Below, piece after piece: positions 41,468 through 51,158 of a DNA stretch of 64,000 nucleotides; within the stretch, counting starts at the first letter, position 1, and each line of letters starts with the position of its first letter. Location of the stretch: contig NZ_PEBJ01000002.1 of assembly GCF_002802915.1 (NCBI RefSeq), positions 124,001-188,000 of the forward strand, read 5' to 3'. The stretch is from Bifidobacterium felsineum. GTDB taxonomy: Bacteria; Actinomycetota; Actinomycetes; Actinomycetales; Bifidobacteriaceae. The position numbers were made by a program, and so were the translations under genes. A model generated the notes under the pieces. The model worked only from the letters and a program-made list of their open reading frames with translations. It searched no databases and was not told the origin of the DNA.

Positions 41468-42658
41468 ATGGCCAGTCTGTTGCTTGCCGTGATTTATGTG
41501 GCGTTCGTCAGCCTCGGATTGCCTGATGCGTTGCTTGGTGCCGCCTGGCCTACGATGAGCCAGGATCTGGCAGTGCCGGTCTCGTGGGCTGGCGGCATTT
41601 CGGCGGTGATCTCCATGTTCACCATCGTGTCCGCTTTGATGTCGGATCGCATGACTTTGAAATTCGGTGCCGGGCGCGTCACGGCGGTCTCCGTGGCGTT
41701 GACCGCAGCGGCATTGGCGGGCTTCTCCCTCGCGCCGAATTATTGGGTGTTGATGTTGATCGCAATCCCTTATGGTCTCGGCGCAGGCGGTGTGGATGCC
41801 GCACTGAACAACTACGTGGCCGTGCATTACGAAAGCCGCCACATGAGCTGGCTGCACTGCATGTGGGGTGTTGGCGCATCCATCGGCCCCTACATCATGG
41901 GCTTCGCTCTCTCCCGCGGACAAGGCTGGCCTTGGGGATACCGGTACATCGCCATTCTGCAGGTGGTGCTCACCGTGATTCTGGTGATGAGCCTGCCGTT
42001 GTGGAAATCCCGCAAGCGCACCGCAGCCGAGCGGAAGGCGGTCGATGGCTATGCTTCATCTGAAGCCGCCGAACATAAGCCCCTGGGCGTTGCCGGCGTA
42101 CTGGCCATTCGCGGCGCCAAGGAAATCCTCATCATGTTCTTCTGCTATTGCGCCATCGAAACCACAGCCGGCTTATGGGCCTCAAGCTACATGGTGCTGC
42201 ATGGCGGCGTGGATAAGATCACCGCCGCAAGCTGGGCAAGCCTGTTCTACGTGGGTATCACCGTGGGGCGTGGGTTGTCCGGATTCATCACCATGAAGCT
42301 TTCCGATCCCGCGATGATCCGTCTGGGGCAGGTTCTGGTTTTGACTGGCATCGTTGTCATGTTTGTGCCATTGCCGCAGCATTTGGGCATTGTCATCGGT
42401 CTCGTGGTCGTTGGCCTCGGCTGTGCGCCGATCTATCCGTGCGTCATCCATTCCACGCCCACATACTTCGGCGAAGAGAACTCCCAAGCCATCGTCGGTG
42501 TGCAGATGGCATGCGCATACATGGGTTCACTGCTGATGCCGCCGGTATTCGGTGTTATCGCGCAATACATCAGCATCTCGCTCTACCCGTGGTATCTGCT
42601 GTTGTTCCTGGTTCTGATGACGGTGATGCACGAGCGCCTGCGCAAAATCCGCGGATAG
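41468..42658 (+). CDS. MFS transporter, sugar permease (FHS/FucP-like)
   Basis: A 396-residue membrane protein with about 12 hydrophobic segments. The opening YVAFVSLGLPDALLGAAWPTMSQDL and the block IPYGLGAGGVDAALNNYVAVHYESRHMSWLHCMWGVGASIGP resemble fucose/glucose-type MFS symporters. GAAAGGTGG sets the ATG at 41468. The ribokinase-type gene 133 bases downstream suggests import and phosphorylation of a free sugar, perhaps ribose, but the cargo is inferred. Confidence 0.85.
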   Translation: MASLLLAVIYVAFVSLGLPDALLGAAWPTMSQDLAVPVSWAGGISAVISMFTIVSALMSDRMTLKFGAGRVTAVSVALTAAALAGFSLAPNYWVLMLIAIPYGLGAGGVDAALNNYVAVHYESRHMSWLHCMWGVGASIGPYIMGFALSRGQGWPWGYRYIAILQVVLTVILVMSLPLWKSRKRTAAERKAVDGYASSEAAEHKPLGVAGVLAIRGAKEILIMFFCYCAIETTAGLWASSYMVLHGGVDKITAASWASLFYVGITVGRGLSGFITMKLSDPAMIRLGQVLVLTGIVVMFVPLPQHLGIVIGLVVVGLGCAPIYPCVIHSTPTYFGEENSQAIVGVQMACAYMGSLLMPPVFGVIAQYISISLYPWYLLLFLVLMTVMHERLRKIRG

Positions 42659-42791
42659 CCATTTGCATCGATATCCCGGTATGTTAACGGCTGTATTGAG
42701 ATGCTTGTAATGGCGGAATGTAGCCGTTTCGTTACCTTGCACGCTCTCTTGATTCGACCTTTGGGCCGTGGGCCTACTATGCTGTGCAACC

Positions 42792-43781
42792 ATGGAGAAA
42801 AGTGAAGAACATGAGCAGATGCCCGAACCGGTGCGTGATCGACTGGAAGCATTGGGTAAGGCGCAGGGTTCTGTGATCGTAGTCGGTTCCATGAATGCCG
42901 ATTACACGGTAAGCACGAAACGACTGCCCAAGCCGGGCGAAACCGTCAACGGCGGCGCCATGAAGGTGCTGCCGGGCGGTAAGGGAGCGAATCAAGCGTC
43001 CGCTGCGGCGCGACTGGGCGCCAACGTCCAGCTGCTGGGCGCAGTGGGAGAAGACGCCAACGCGGATTTCCTACTGAGCAAGTTGGATGAGGCTGGAGTC
43101 GATACCGCCGATATCCTTCATGTGGAAGGTCCGAGCGGCACCACGCTGATTACCGTAAGCGCCGAAGGTGAGAACACCATCGTCTACTCGCCGGGTTCCA
43201 ACTCCAAGGCGAGTGCCGGATATGTGCAATCGCATCGTGATACCATCGCACAATGTGCGGTGCTGGGTCTATGCCTGGAAAGCCCGATCTCCACTGTCAT
43301 CGCCGCCGCGCAAACCGCGCATGACGCTGGCGTGACCGTGCTGCTCAACGATTCGCCGTTTATGGACGAATTGCCGCACGAGCTGGTGGAAGCCACCGAC
43401 ATTCTGCTCGTCAACCAGCATGAAGTCGCCCAGCTGCTGGGATTGCCCGATGACGGTGCCGCTGAATACGACTGGTATGAAGTGGTGTCCCGCTTCACCG
43501 ATTACGGGTTCGATCGCGCCATCGTGACGCTCGGAGCTTCCGGATCCATCGTGATCGAAGACGGCCGTTGGCATCGTGTGTCCGCCGCCCAAGTGGATGC
43601 CGTGGATACCACCGGTTGTGGCGACTCCTTCATGGGTACCGTGCTTGCTGGTCTGGCCGCGAAGTTCACGCTATTGCAGTCCGCTCAGATCGGCTCCTAT
43701 GTGTCCGCATATGCGGCCACCAAGCTCGGTGCGCAAAGCGCCTATGGTACGGCTGAAGAGGTTATCGAATACTTCAGCTGA
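42792..43781 (+). CDS. rbsK: Ribokinase-type PfkB sugar kinase
   Basis: Phosphorylates a pentose (ribose in the named family) using ATP. The 329-residue protein has VVGSMNADYTVSTKRLPKPGET near residue 25, the GGKGANQASAAARLGA signature near 58, and the catalytic DTTGCGDSFMGTVLAG near 275, where the Asp is the base. I chose the ATG at 42792. There is no Shine-Dalgarno, but TATGCT at 42778-42783 would place the transcript start at the ATG, so the message may be leaderless. The ribose preference is a guess from family likeness. Confidence 0.88.
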   Translation: MEKSEEHEQMPEPVRDRLEALGKAQGSVIVVGSMNADYTVSTKRLPKPGETVNGGAMKVLPGGKGANQASAAARLGANVQLLGAVGEDANADFLLSKLDEAGVDTADILHVEGPSGTTLITVSAEGENTIVYSPGSNSKASAGYVQSHRDTIAQCAVLGLCLESPISTVIAAAQTAHDAGVTVLLNDSPFMDELPHELVEATDILLVNQHEVAQLLGLPDDGAAEYDWYEVVSRFTDYGFDRAIVTLGASGSIVIEDGRWHRVSAAQVDAVDTTGCGDSFMGTVLAGLAAKFTLLQSAQIGSYVSAYAATKLGAQSAYGTAEEVIEYFS

Positions 43782-43850
43782 TGATGCTTATGTGCGGGAT
43801 TGCGGTGTTGCCGCGTTAGTGCCTGCTGATTTCAGTACTGGTCTCTGCTG

Positions 43851-44054
43851 TCTCAGTGCGGCAAATCCTCGAATGACCCGATAATGCGCCCTACTGACAA
43901 CCCGTCAGTGGGGTGCATTTGCTATTGGTTCGAGGATTTGCCCCGCTGGCGGTCCGTTAGTGTGGCGAATTGCCGGTCGAACCGAGGATTTGCTCCGTTG
44001 AGGTGCTAATAGCCGGGCAAAAACACGAGTGGCCCGAGATTTTGCCCCGCTGAG
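43851..44054. repeat. Degenerate 52-bp-period repeat tract upstream of lhr
   Basis: A core CGAGGATTTGCCCCGCTG occurs at 43931, as CGAGGATTTGCTCCGTTGA at 43983 and as CGAGATTTTGCCCCGCTGAG at 44035, exactly 52 bases apart. An inverted copy lies at 43851-43873. Between the inverted and first direct copy is a small hairpin (ACTGAC 43893-43898 with GTCAGT 43904-43909). The tract fills most of the 316-base gap between rbsK and lhr; no protein gene is credible there. Confidence 0.7.
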
Positions 44055-44061
44055 CAGTGTC

Positions 44062-44090
44062 TTGCCATTGTTCACGTACCCGACTAGGCT
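44062..44090 (+). promoter_or_regulatory. lhr promoter
   Basis: TTGCCA (44062-44067), 17-base spacer, TAGGCT (44085-44090). The expected transcript start coincides with the ATG at 44098, so the lhr message is probably leaderless. Confidence 0.6.
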
Positions 44091-44097
44091 CGAACAT

Positions 44098-47000
44098 ATG
44101 TGCGAAAGTCTGAATCTGTTTGCCGAACCCACCCGACAATGGTTCACGCACGCGTTCGGAAACCCCACCGAGGCACAGAATCAGGCTTGGCCAGCCATCA
44201 AATCCGGCAAGAATGTACTCGTCATCGCGCCCACCGGTTCCGGCAAAACGCTGGCGGCATTCCTGGCCGCCATTGACCGGCTCATGGGACACGGTGAACA
44301 GCGCACGCAGTCGAAACGCGCCGGTGTACGCGTATTGTATATTTCGCCGCTGAAGGCGCTCGCCGTCGATGTCGCCAAAAACCTTGAACGACCACTTGAA
44401 GGCATCGCTGCGCAATGCGAAGCGGAGGGGCTCTCCGCTCCCACAATCACCATCGCCAATCGTTCGGGAGATACGACTGCTCAGGAACGCCGACGCATTG
44501 CCTCCCATCCGCCGGATATTCTGGTCACGACCCCGGAATCCCTTTATCTGTTGTTGACTTCGAAGGCTGGTCGCATTCTCTCCACGGTGGAGACGGTAAT
44601 CGTGGATGAGATTCATGCCATGGCCGGCACGAAACGTGGCGCACATCTGGCGTTGAGTCTCGAACGTCTGGAGAATCTGGTCGCGGAAAGCCATAAGCGC
44701 GAGACGATGGATACTGCGGATTCCAGCATCGAGAATAGCGATCAAGGTGTTCATATCCAACGCATCGGGCTTTCCGCCACGGTGAATCCGCCGGAAGAAG
44801 CAGCCCGATTTCTAGGCGGTGGCAGGCCCGTGACCATCATCAATCCCGGCGGCAGACCGGCTATGGATTTGAAAATGGTCGAACCGCTGGAAAACATGCG
44901 GGATTTGCAGTCCGTAAACGCCAAGCATCGTGCCGGTGGCGTAGATGCCGAACCCATGTCGCATATCAGTGGCGTCACTCCAGCCATGCAACGGTTGGCC
45001 GAACACAAGGGGATCGTCGAATCCGATTCGACTGCGATTACTGGCGCTCGTGGCGATCGCACGTCCGGCTCGATATGGCCCGTGGTGGAGCGCAGCATAT
45101 TGGATGAGATTCTGGCGCATCACACCACACTGGTGTTTGTAAACTCGCGTGGCGTTGCTGAAAAGCTTACGGCCCGGCTGAATGATATGTATGCCGAACA
45201 GCGAAGCGGTGCGCCGACACAGCACAATGCCGCCGATGATGATTCATGGGCCGTAGGCCCTGGTTCTCCTGAAGGGCGTGAAGGATTCTCTGCGCATTAT
45301 GACGCCGTAGTGGGTTCCACCACCATGCTGGTCGGTTCGCATGATGGTGACGATGTAATCGCCATGGCTCATCATGGCTCGGTTTCCAAAGACCGCCGCA
45401 AAATGATCGAGGAACGGTTGAAGCGTGGCGAACTTCGTTGTGTGGTGGCCACCTCCAGCTTGGAACTCGGTATTGATATGGGTTCCGTGGATTTGGTGAT
45501 CCAAGTGGATACGCCGCTATCCGTTTCCTCGGGGTTACAGCGTGTGGGGCGTGCCGACCATCAGGTCGGGGGAGTCTCTCATGCATTGTTCTACCCTCTG
45601 ACCCGCCAACAGATCGTCACGTCGGCGGCGAGCTTGGAATCGATGATGGCCGGAGATATCGAGCCTCTTTCCATACCGCGTAATCCGCTCGATGTCCTCG
45701 CTCAGCAGACGGTGGCCGAAGCATCCATGCATAATCTCAAAGTGGATGAATGGTATGCCACAGTATGTCGCAGCGCGCCGTTCGCCGAGCTGCCGCGCGA
45801 CATGTTCGACGCGGTGATTGGCATGATGTCCGGTGCGTACAACACTGAGGAATTTTCCGCATTCAAGCCGCGACTCATGTGGAATAAGGAAGCAGGCGTG
45901 ATTTCCGCCCGCCCAGGAGCGCAAAAGATCGCCGTAACCTCAGGAGGCACAATCCCCGACCGCGGACTCTACACCGTGGTGCTGCCTGAAGCGGACGCCG
46001 GCAAAGGGCAGCGGCGTGTAGGCGAACTGGACGAGGAGATGGTCTACGAGTCGCGCGTCGGAGACGTGATCACACTTGGTACCTCGTCTTGGCAGATTCA
46101 GGAGATTACACGCGACCGTGTGGTGGTGACGCCTGCCCCGGGACGTACGGCACGACTGCCATTCTGGCATGGCGAAGGCGCCGGACGTGATTATGGCTTC
46201 AGTGCAACCATAGGCCGATTCCTGCGCGAAACTGCCGCCGGATTAGAACTGCCTTCCGGGGCACCTCTGGAGGGAAATTGTCGTCATACCGCGACAGAGG
46301 AGAGATTCCAGCCGTATTTCGCCCCAGCCATCATGCACCGTCTCCAACATGACGGTCTCGACGCGAACGCTATCGCCAACCTTGCGGGCCTGCTCTCCGA
46401 ACAGCAAGCTGCTACTGGCGTAGTCCCAGATGACAAGACGCTCATAGTGGAGCGTACGCGTGACGAGGATGGCGGTTGGCGCATCGTATTGCTGAGTCCT
46501 TTTGGCCGCCGCGTGCACGAACCATGGGCCATGGCCATCAGCCGTAGACTTGCCACTCGATATGGATTCGATGGTCAGGCCTATGCCGCGGACGATGGCA
46601 TTGTGATTCAACTGCCGGACGGCGAAGGCCATATTCCGGTAGCCGACCTGTTTCTGTTCGACCCCGAGGATTTGAGGTCGGATGTGGAACGGCAGGTAGG
46701 CGAATCCGTGCTGTTTGCCGCACGATTCCGCGAATGCGCGGCGCGTTCCCTGTTCATGCCACGCTCCGAACCCGGTCGCCGTGTTCCTCTATGGCAGCAG
46801 CGACTGCGGGCCGCGCAACTATTGCAATCGGCACGGATCGCGAAGAACTTCCCATTGTTACTGGAGACCGCACGTGAATGCCTGCAGGATGTCTACGACA
46901 TGCCTGCTTTGCATGAGGTGATGACAGGAATCAATGCCGGCGACATCGTCATCAAGGATGTGGAAACCGAGACACCTTCGCCGTTTGCGGAGAACATCCT

Positions 47001-48960
47001 GTTCGGTTTTGTGGGCGCGGTGATGTACCAGTATGACCAACCCCAGGCCGAACGCAATGCGCAACTACTGTCGCTTGACCCGCAAGTACTTGAACGCTTG
47101 CTCGGTGGCACGAATATGGCCCAGATCTTGGATCCTGAAGTCATTCGTACTATGGAACGGGAACTGAGTGAGCGCACATTCTGGAACGAGCTTGCCGCAG
47201 ATGATATCACTGGCAGAGTCACCCGATATGCGAAAACCCATGGTCCTTTCACCACTGGGCAAATCATCGATGACCTCGCCATTAATGCAGATGATGCGGT
47301 ACATGAACTGGACAGAATGGCCAATGCCGGTGAACTGCTCAAAGGGCATTTCATTGATAACGATTCCACTGCCGATTCGGCTTCTGGTGCTCGAAACGAC
47401 GCCCATGCTCCCGAACAATGGCTGCATAAGGACGTATTCCGCCGCATCCGCCAGCGTTCGCTTGCCAAAGCGCGCAAGGCCATCAAACCGGTGGAACCTG
47501 CTGCCTATCAGATGTTCCTCATCGACCGTCAAGGCGTAGGCCTTGTTGGTGGTGAACTATATGAGGGCGTGGACGGTTTGATGCGTGTTATCGAACAGTT
47601 GGAAGGCTTGGCTTTGCCTGCCGCGTTATGGGAATCATCCATATTCCCTGCTCGCGTGCGCGATTATCAGCCAGCGCTATTGGATGAACTACTCACCTCA
47701 GGGGATGCGATATGGGTGGGCTCCAAAGCCGGTGCGACAAGTGCAATGGAGGCAGGGGAGATCAGTTTCCATCCAGCGGATTCAGTGCTGTTGCCGGCTG
47801 AATCAGATGTTTCGAGTTCCATGCAGGGTGATGACACTACTGGCGAGTCGGCCACGATGCCGCAAGCAGTTCTTTCGGCTCTTTCGACAGGAGGTGCGTT
47901 CCACGCGCGTCAGATGATGGATGCCGCCAAACGTATCTGGAATGAAACCGCCGAACCGGATATCAATCCGGAAACCGGCGAAATCATTCCTCAGGAATGG
48001 AGCGAACAACAGTTCAAGGATGCGTTGTGGAGCCTGGTTTGGCAAGGCCGAATTACCAATTCAAGTTTCGCTCCTGTGCGTGCACTGACATCGGTGGGGC
48101 AGAGCGGCCGGCGCAAAACAACGGTCTCTCGCAGGCGGGGCAGGGTTGCGCCGATACGCCGCGCGACCACCGATATGGCATTGTCTGGACTGTGGTCTCT
48201 GACAGCTGCGGAGATGAATGCTGATGATGCCCAAGTGCCGGAACTCATGCAATCCATGCAAACGGAGCGTGCGCTCGTCACGGTGGAAGTATTGTTTGAC
48301 CGATACGGTATTATTGCGCAGCCGCTGGTGGATCAGGAGAAATTGCCGGGTGGATTCTCGGCGTTGTATCCGGTGTTGAAACGCATGGAGGAACATGGCC
48401 GACTGGTTCGTGGCATGTTCGTACGCGGATTTGGCGCAGCCCAATTCGCCGAACGGGAGACCGTGGATGCATTGCGTCACCCGTTGGAGAGCCGCGAACA
48501 AACCGTAGTGGCGCTCAGCGTATTGGATCCCGCGAACTTGAGCGGCGCGGCAGTCGACTGGCCCGAAGTGAGTCATACGGCTACAAAACCGATACGGCGA
48601 GCCGGTTCGCTTGTGGTGCTGGGTGCGCAAGGGCCACTGCTGTATGCCGCGGTGAAGTCCAAGCATCTGACGGCGTTCCGAAAAACATGGTCGCAAACCG
48701 CGGCTTCACATGATGAGCAAAGCGCCGATACCGGCATAGCCGATATGTCAACCGACGTCATGATGCGCAAAGCCGCCTCAGAACTGGCCTATGCACTGCA
48801 GCGCGCAAGCAACGGCGCAGGATTTGGCGTCGGCAGCGGGCAAGCAACGGTGACGTTCAGCGATGTGAATGGCGAACCATTAAACGCCCGTCATCCGTTC
48901 GCGCGCACGCTTCATCAAGCCGGCTTCGTGCCAGTGCCCCAAGGTATGCGATTGTATTAG
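44098..48960 (+). CDS. lhr: Large helicase Lhr
   Basis: A 1620-residue ATP-dependent superfamily 2 helicase linked to DNA repair in actinobacteria. The N-terminal core has the Q-like TEAQNQAWPAI, Walker A APTGSGKT (residues about 44-51), VDEIHAM as motif II, GLSATVNPP as motif III, and VATSSLELGIDMG and QRVGRADH as motifs V and VI. The Lhr-type winged helix and the long C-terminal domain follow (VARLPFWHGEGAGR-like block near 715). I chose the ATG at 44098. Full length matches bacterial Lhr. It appears to be a single-gene transcript ending at the hairpin at 49005. Confidence 0.95.
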   Translation: MCESLNLFAEPTRQWFTHAFGNPTEAQNQAWPAIKSGKNVLVIAPTGSGKTLAAFLAAIDRLMGHGEQRTQSKRAGVRVLYISPLKALAVDVAKNLERPLEGIAAQCEAEGLSAPTITIANRSGDTTAQERRRIASHPPDILVTTPESLYLLLTSKAGRILSTVETVIVDEIHAMAGTKRGAHLALSLERLENLVAESHKRETMDTADSSIENSDQGVHIQRIGLSATVNPPEEAARFLGGGRPVTIINPGGRPAMDLKMVEPLENMRDLQSVNAKHRAGGVDAEPMSHISGVTPAMQRLAEHKGIVESDSTAITGARGDRTSGSIWPVVERSILDEILAHHTTLVFVNSRGVAEKLTARLNDMYAEQRSGAPTQHNAADDDSWAVGPGSPEGREGFSAHYDAVVGSTTMLVGSHDGDDVIAMAHHGSVSKDRRKMIEERLKRGELRCVVATSSLELGIDMGSVDLVIQVDTPLSVSSGLQRVGRADHQVGGVSHALFYPLTRQQIVTSAASLESMMAGDIEPLSIPRNPLDVLAQQTVAEASMHNLKVDEWYATVCRSAPFAELPRDMFDAVIGMMSGAYNTEEFSAFKPRLMWNKEAGVISARPGAQKIAVTSGGTIPDRGLYTVVLPEADAGKGQRRVGELDEEMVYESRVGDVITLGTSSWQIQEITRDRVVVTPAPGRTARLPFWHGEGAGRDYGFSATIGRFLRETAAGLELPSGAPLEGNCRHTATEERFQPYFAPAIMHRLQHDGLDANAIANLAGLLSEQQAATGVVPDDKTLIVERTRDEDGGWRIVLLSPFGRRVHEPWAMAISRRLATRYGFDGQAYAADDGIVIQLPDGEGHIPVADLFLFDPEDLRSDVERQVGESVLFAARFRECAARSLFMPRSEPGRRVPLWQQRLRAAQLLQSARIAKNFPLLLETARECLQDVYDMPALHEVMTGINAGDIVIKDVETETPSPFAENILFGFVGAVMYQYDQPQAERNAQLLSLDPQVLERLLGGTNMAQILDPEVIRTMERELSERTFWNELAADDITGRVTRYAKTHGPFTTGQIIDDLAINADDAVHELDRMANAGELLKGHFIDNDSTADSASGARNDAHAPEQWLHKDVFRRIRQRSLAKARKAIKPVEPAAYQMFLIDRQGVGLVGGELYEGVDGLMRVIEQLEGLALPAALWESSIFPARVRDYQPALLDELLTSGDAIWVGSKAGATSAMEAGEISFHPADSVLLPAESDVSSSMQGDDTTGESATMPQAVLSALSTGGAFHARQMMDAAKRIWNETAEPDINPETGEIIPQEWSEQQFKDALWSLVWQGRITNSSFAPVRALTSVGQSGRRKTTVSRRRGRVAPIRRATTDMALSGLWSLTAAEMNADDAQVPELMQSMQTERALVTVEVLFDRYGIIAQPLVDQEKLPGGFSALYPVLKRMEEHGRLVRGMFVRGFGAAQFAERETVDALRHPLESREQTVVALSVLDPANLSGAAVDWPEVSHTATKPIRRAGSLVVLGAQGPLLYAAVKSKHLTAFRKTWSQTAASHDEQSADTGIADMSTDVMMRKAASELAYALQRASNGAGFGVGSGQATVTFSDVNGEPLNARHPFARTLHQAGFVPVPQGMRLY

Positions 48961-49004
48961 CGCCATTAACGGCGTCGTGAAATTCGTGACGCTGGGAAAA
49001 AGAG

Positions 49005-49044
49005 GCAGGCCTGTCTCCGTAGGTGAAACTGGAGACAGGCCTGC
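49005..49044. terminator. Terminator between lhr and the convergent dehydrogenase gene
   Basis: A perfect 14-bp stem (GCAGGCCTGTCTCC with GGAGACAGGCCTGC), 12-base loop. On the minus strand it is followed by CTCTTTTT, so it serves the dehydrogenase gene best. Confidence 0.9.
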
Positions 49045-49071
49045 GTAGCGTATGACTTTATGTTTTGCGGC

Positions 49072-50211
49072 TCAGTACAGCTCTTCGAAGATCTTGCGCA
49101 CGCGGGCGGCGTCAAGCGGCACGAAATTGTTGCGCATCAGTCGCGCCTGCGTGGTCATCACGCGCTCGGTGAACTCCGGCAGATCCTCACGCGTCACGCC
49201 ATACTCGTGCAGCGCCTTCTTCGGCAACAACTGGTTGATGAGTGCTTCCAGCTCGTCGTACACGTTAGCCACGTCGCAGTCAAGTAAATCGGCGAGCACG
49301 GCGTTCAACTTTGCGATTTCACCATCCGACTTGATCTCCATATAGTTGCGCAGCACGCCGGTGAACATCGCATAGTTCGATTCGCCATGCGGCACATGAT
49401 ATTTGCCGCCCAGCTGGTAGCTCAGCGCGTGCACGGCCGCACAGCCGCCGGTATCGAAGCTGATGCCCGCGTAATCGGAAGCGATGAGGAAGTCGTTCAT
49501 CAGTTCGTTGCGCTTGGCGCGGCGCTCGCTGCTGCCGGTCGGGCCCGCTGCGACGATGGCCTTGTAGCCGTTGACAATCATCTTCATGGCCTCATAGCCG
49601 AACAGACGTGTGTACGGCGTGGAGTTGGGGGAGAGCGTGGATTCAACCGAATGCACCAGCGCATCCAGAGAGCTCGTCATAAAGACATGATCCGGCAGAC
49701 CATAGAGCAGTTCGGGAATGAGCACGGCGTGGTCGGCGAACATCTCCGGGCCAGCAATGCCTGCCTTGCAGCCGAGACGTGTGCGATTGATGGCGGCGAT
49801 TTCGGTGACCTCGCTGCCGGTGCCGCAGGTGGTGGGCACCAGCACGAGCCCAACCTTGCGCTTGAAGTCCGGCAGGTTGTCGATCACATCGTCGATGCTG
49901 GCGCCGCCGGCCACGGCCACGATTTTCGACATGTCCATCACCGCGCCGCCGCCGATGGCGACGATACGGTCGTAATCGAACTGGCCGGCATCCTGGATAA
50001 TCGCGTCGATCATCACATCGGTTGGCTCTTGATTGCCGTACTTGTCCACCAACAGCACGTTCGCACCATTGAGATACGGCTTCAAGAATGCGTCATGAAT
50101 CATGCCGATGCTGACCACCAGGTCGTTCGGGCCAAGCTCGAACGCTTCAGTGAATTCCTTGACCGTGGCGAACTGATAGATGTCTTTTGGCCCTACGGTG
50201 AGCATCTTCAT
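49072..50211 (-). CDS. Iron-containing alcohol dehydrogenase
   Basis: A 379-residue NAD(P)-dependent, Fe-dependent oxidoreductase, closest in style to 4-hydroxybutyrate or 1,3-propanediol dehydrogenases. Visible family blocks are IGGGAVMDMSKIVA (dinucleotide binding, about residue 87), PTTCGTGSEVTEIAAI (about 132), SLDALVHSVES (metal-binding His) and YHVPHGESNYAMF (metal-binding His, about 270). GGAGGATCG lies before the ATG. The DUF1304 gene lies upstream on the same strand. Physiological substrate unknown. Confidence 0.9.
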   Translation of the reverse strand: MKMLTVGPKDIYQFATVKEFTEAFELGPNDLVVSIGMIHDAFLKPYLNGANVLLVDKYGNQEPTDVMIDAIIQDAGQFDYDRIVAIGGGAVMDMSKIVAVAGGASIDDVIDNLPDFKRKVGLVLVPTTCGTGSEVTEIAAINRTRLGCKAGIAGPEMFADHAVLIPELLYGLPDHVFMTSSLDALVHSVESTLSPNSTPYTRLFGYEAMKMIVNGYKAIVAAGPTGSSERRAKRNELMNDFLIASDYAGISFDTGGCAAVHALSYQLGGKYHVPHGESNYAMFTGVLRNYMEIKSDGEIAKLNAVLADLLDCDVANVYDELEALINQLLPKKALHEYGVTREDLPEFTERVMTTQARLMRNNFVPLDAARVRKIFEELY

Positions 50212-50300
50212 GGTGCGATCCTCCGTTGTCTGGATGATGTTCGGATATTGCGCCCGATGCTAATCCCGGTTCATGTCAGTGATGTTGCCTGTTGTCGTGA

Positions 50301-50699
50301 TTACAGAAGAGCGGAAACAATGAGGAAGACAAGGGAAAGGGCTGGCAGAGTGAACTGTTTGACGGCGGCTGCGCGCTTGTCCGGACTGCCGGTGAACAGT
50401 ACCATTGCGGCGAGCACCATTGATGCTGTGCCAGTTGCCATCAGTGTGATACCGATGGTCTGTTGAGTCTGCTGACCGAGCAGGGTGACTACTGCGCCGG
50501 CTACAGCCATAATGCCGAGGAACAAATTGTAAAACCCTTGATTGTAGGCCATCTCCTTGGTCGCTTCGGCTTCTTCGGCCGAGGTGATGGAGAAGGTTTT
50601 CATGGTGCTCGGTTTAGTCCATCGGAATGATTCCAAAACGAAAATCAACACATGCAGCAGGCCTGCCAGCACAGCGAAAACACAGGATGCGATAAGCAC
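50301..50699 (-). CDS. DUF1304 small membrane protein
   Basis: A 132-residue protein with four hydrophobic segments and the DUF1304 pattern: LLHVLIFVLESFRWTKP, then KEMAYNQGFYNLFLGIMAV. Function unknown. The start is a GTG preceded by GAGGAGAA. It lies 89 bases upstream of the iron dehydrogenase on the same strand and may share its transcript. Confidence 0.88.
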   Translation of the reverse strand: MLIASCVFAVLAGLLHVLIFVLESFRWTKPSTMKTFSITSAEEAEATKEMAYNQGFYNLFLGIMAVAGAVVTLLGQQTQQTIGITLMATGTASMVLAAMVLFTGSPDKRAAAVKQFTLPALSLVFLIVSALL

Positions 50700-50809
50700 G
50701 ATGATATTTCTCCTCTCTCAATTTGAACGGCATAAGTCTAGCAATGATGCACACTGGGATAGACTAAGAAATGCTCATCAAACACATGGGATTGGAAGAA
50801 AAAAGAAGG

Positions 50810-51079
50810 TCAATTCCATTGTGGATTTCTTGTCATCAGTTCGTTGACTGCAGCAGATGTGGGAACTTTCAGTGCTGCCATGAAAATGTCGAATGATGCG
50901 GAGTCCAATTGCAAGGTTGTCTCATTGTTGATTTCGTAGCGCGCTGCATCAATAAGATGTTGTGCGGCCCATTGAGAGAGTGTCAAATCGGTCAGTGAGG
51001 CGGCGTGTGCGATTAGCGCATATCGTTCATCGGTGAGAGGAATGCTTAATTGCGATGTTTGTTGTTGGTCTGTTGTCAT
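50810..51079 (-). CDS. Orphan DUF1778-type antitoxin
   Basis: An 89-residue protein like TacA-type antitoxins, which have an N-terminal ribbon-helix-helix DNA-binding part and a C-terminal toxin-neutralising tail. The matching blocks are YALIAHAASLTDLTLSQWAAQHLIDAAR and the closing LDSASFDIFMAALKVP. I chose the ATG at 51079 (MTTDQQQ) because GGAG lies 7 bases before it; an ATG at 51091 is possible. The GNAT toxin that normally follows is absent: the next gene downstream is DUF1304. A large palindrome lies 43-79 bases upstream. Confidence 0.75.
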   Translation of the reverse strand: MTTDQQQTSQLSIPLTDERYALIAHAASLTDLTLSQWAAQHLIDAARYEINNETTLQLDSASFDIFMAALKVPTSAAVNELMTRNPQWN

Positions 51080-51121
51080 CACGTTCTCCATTATGCAGTG
51101 AAATTGGTAAATGGTGATGTT

Positions 51122-51158
51122 CCTTTCAAACTAGGCAATAGTTGCTTAGTTTGAAAGG
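51122..51158. promoter_or_regulatory. 37-base near-perfect palindrome upstream of the orphan antitoxin
   Basis: Outer arms CCTTTCAAACTA and TAGTTTGAAAGG, inner arms GCAA and TTGC around TAG; only one G-T position breaks symmetry. Its place before an RHH-type antitoxin gene suggests an autoregulatory operator. Confidence 0.55.

Noticed and set aside
43928..43990. tRNA-like GGTTCGA segments
   Set aside because: No cloverleaf can be drawn around them; the motif belongs to the 52-base repeat unit.
43931..44054. CRISPR array
   Set aside because: The repeats are only about 18-20 bases, degenerate, three in number with one inverted copy, and no cas genes are in the window.
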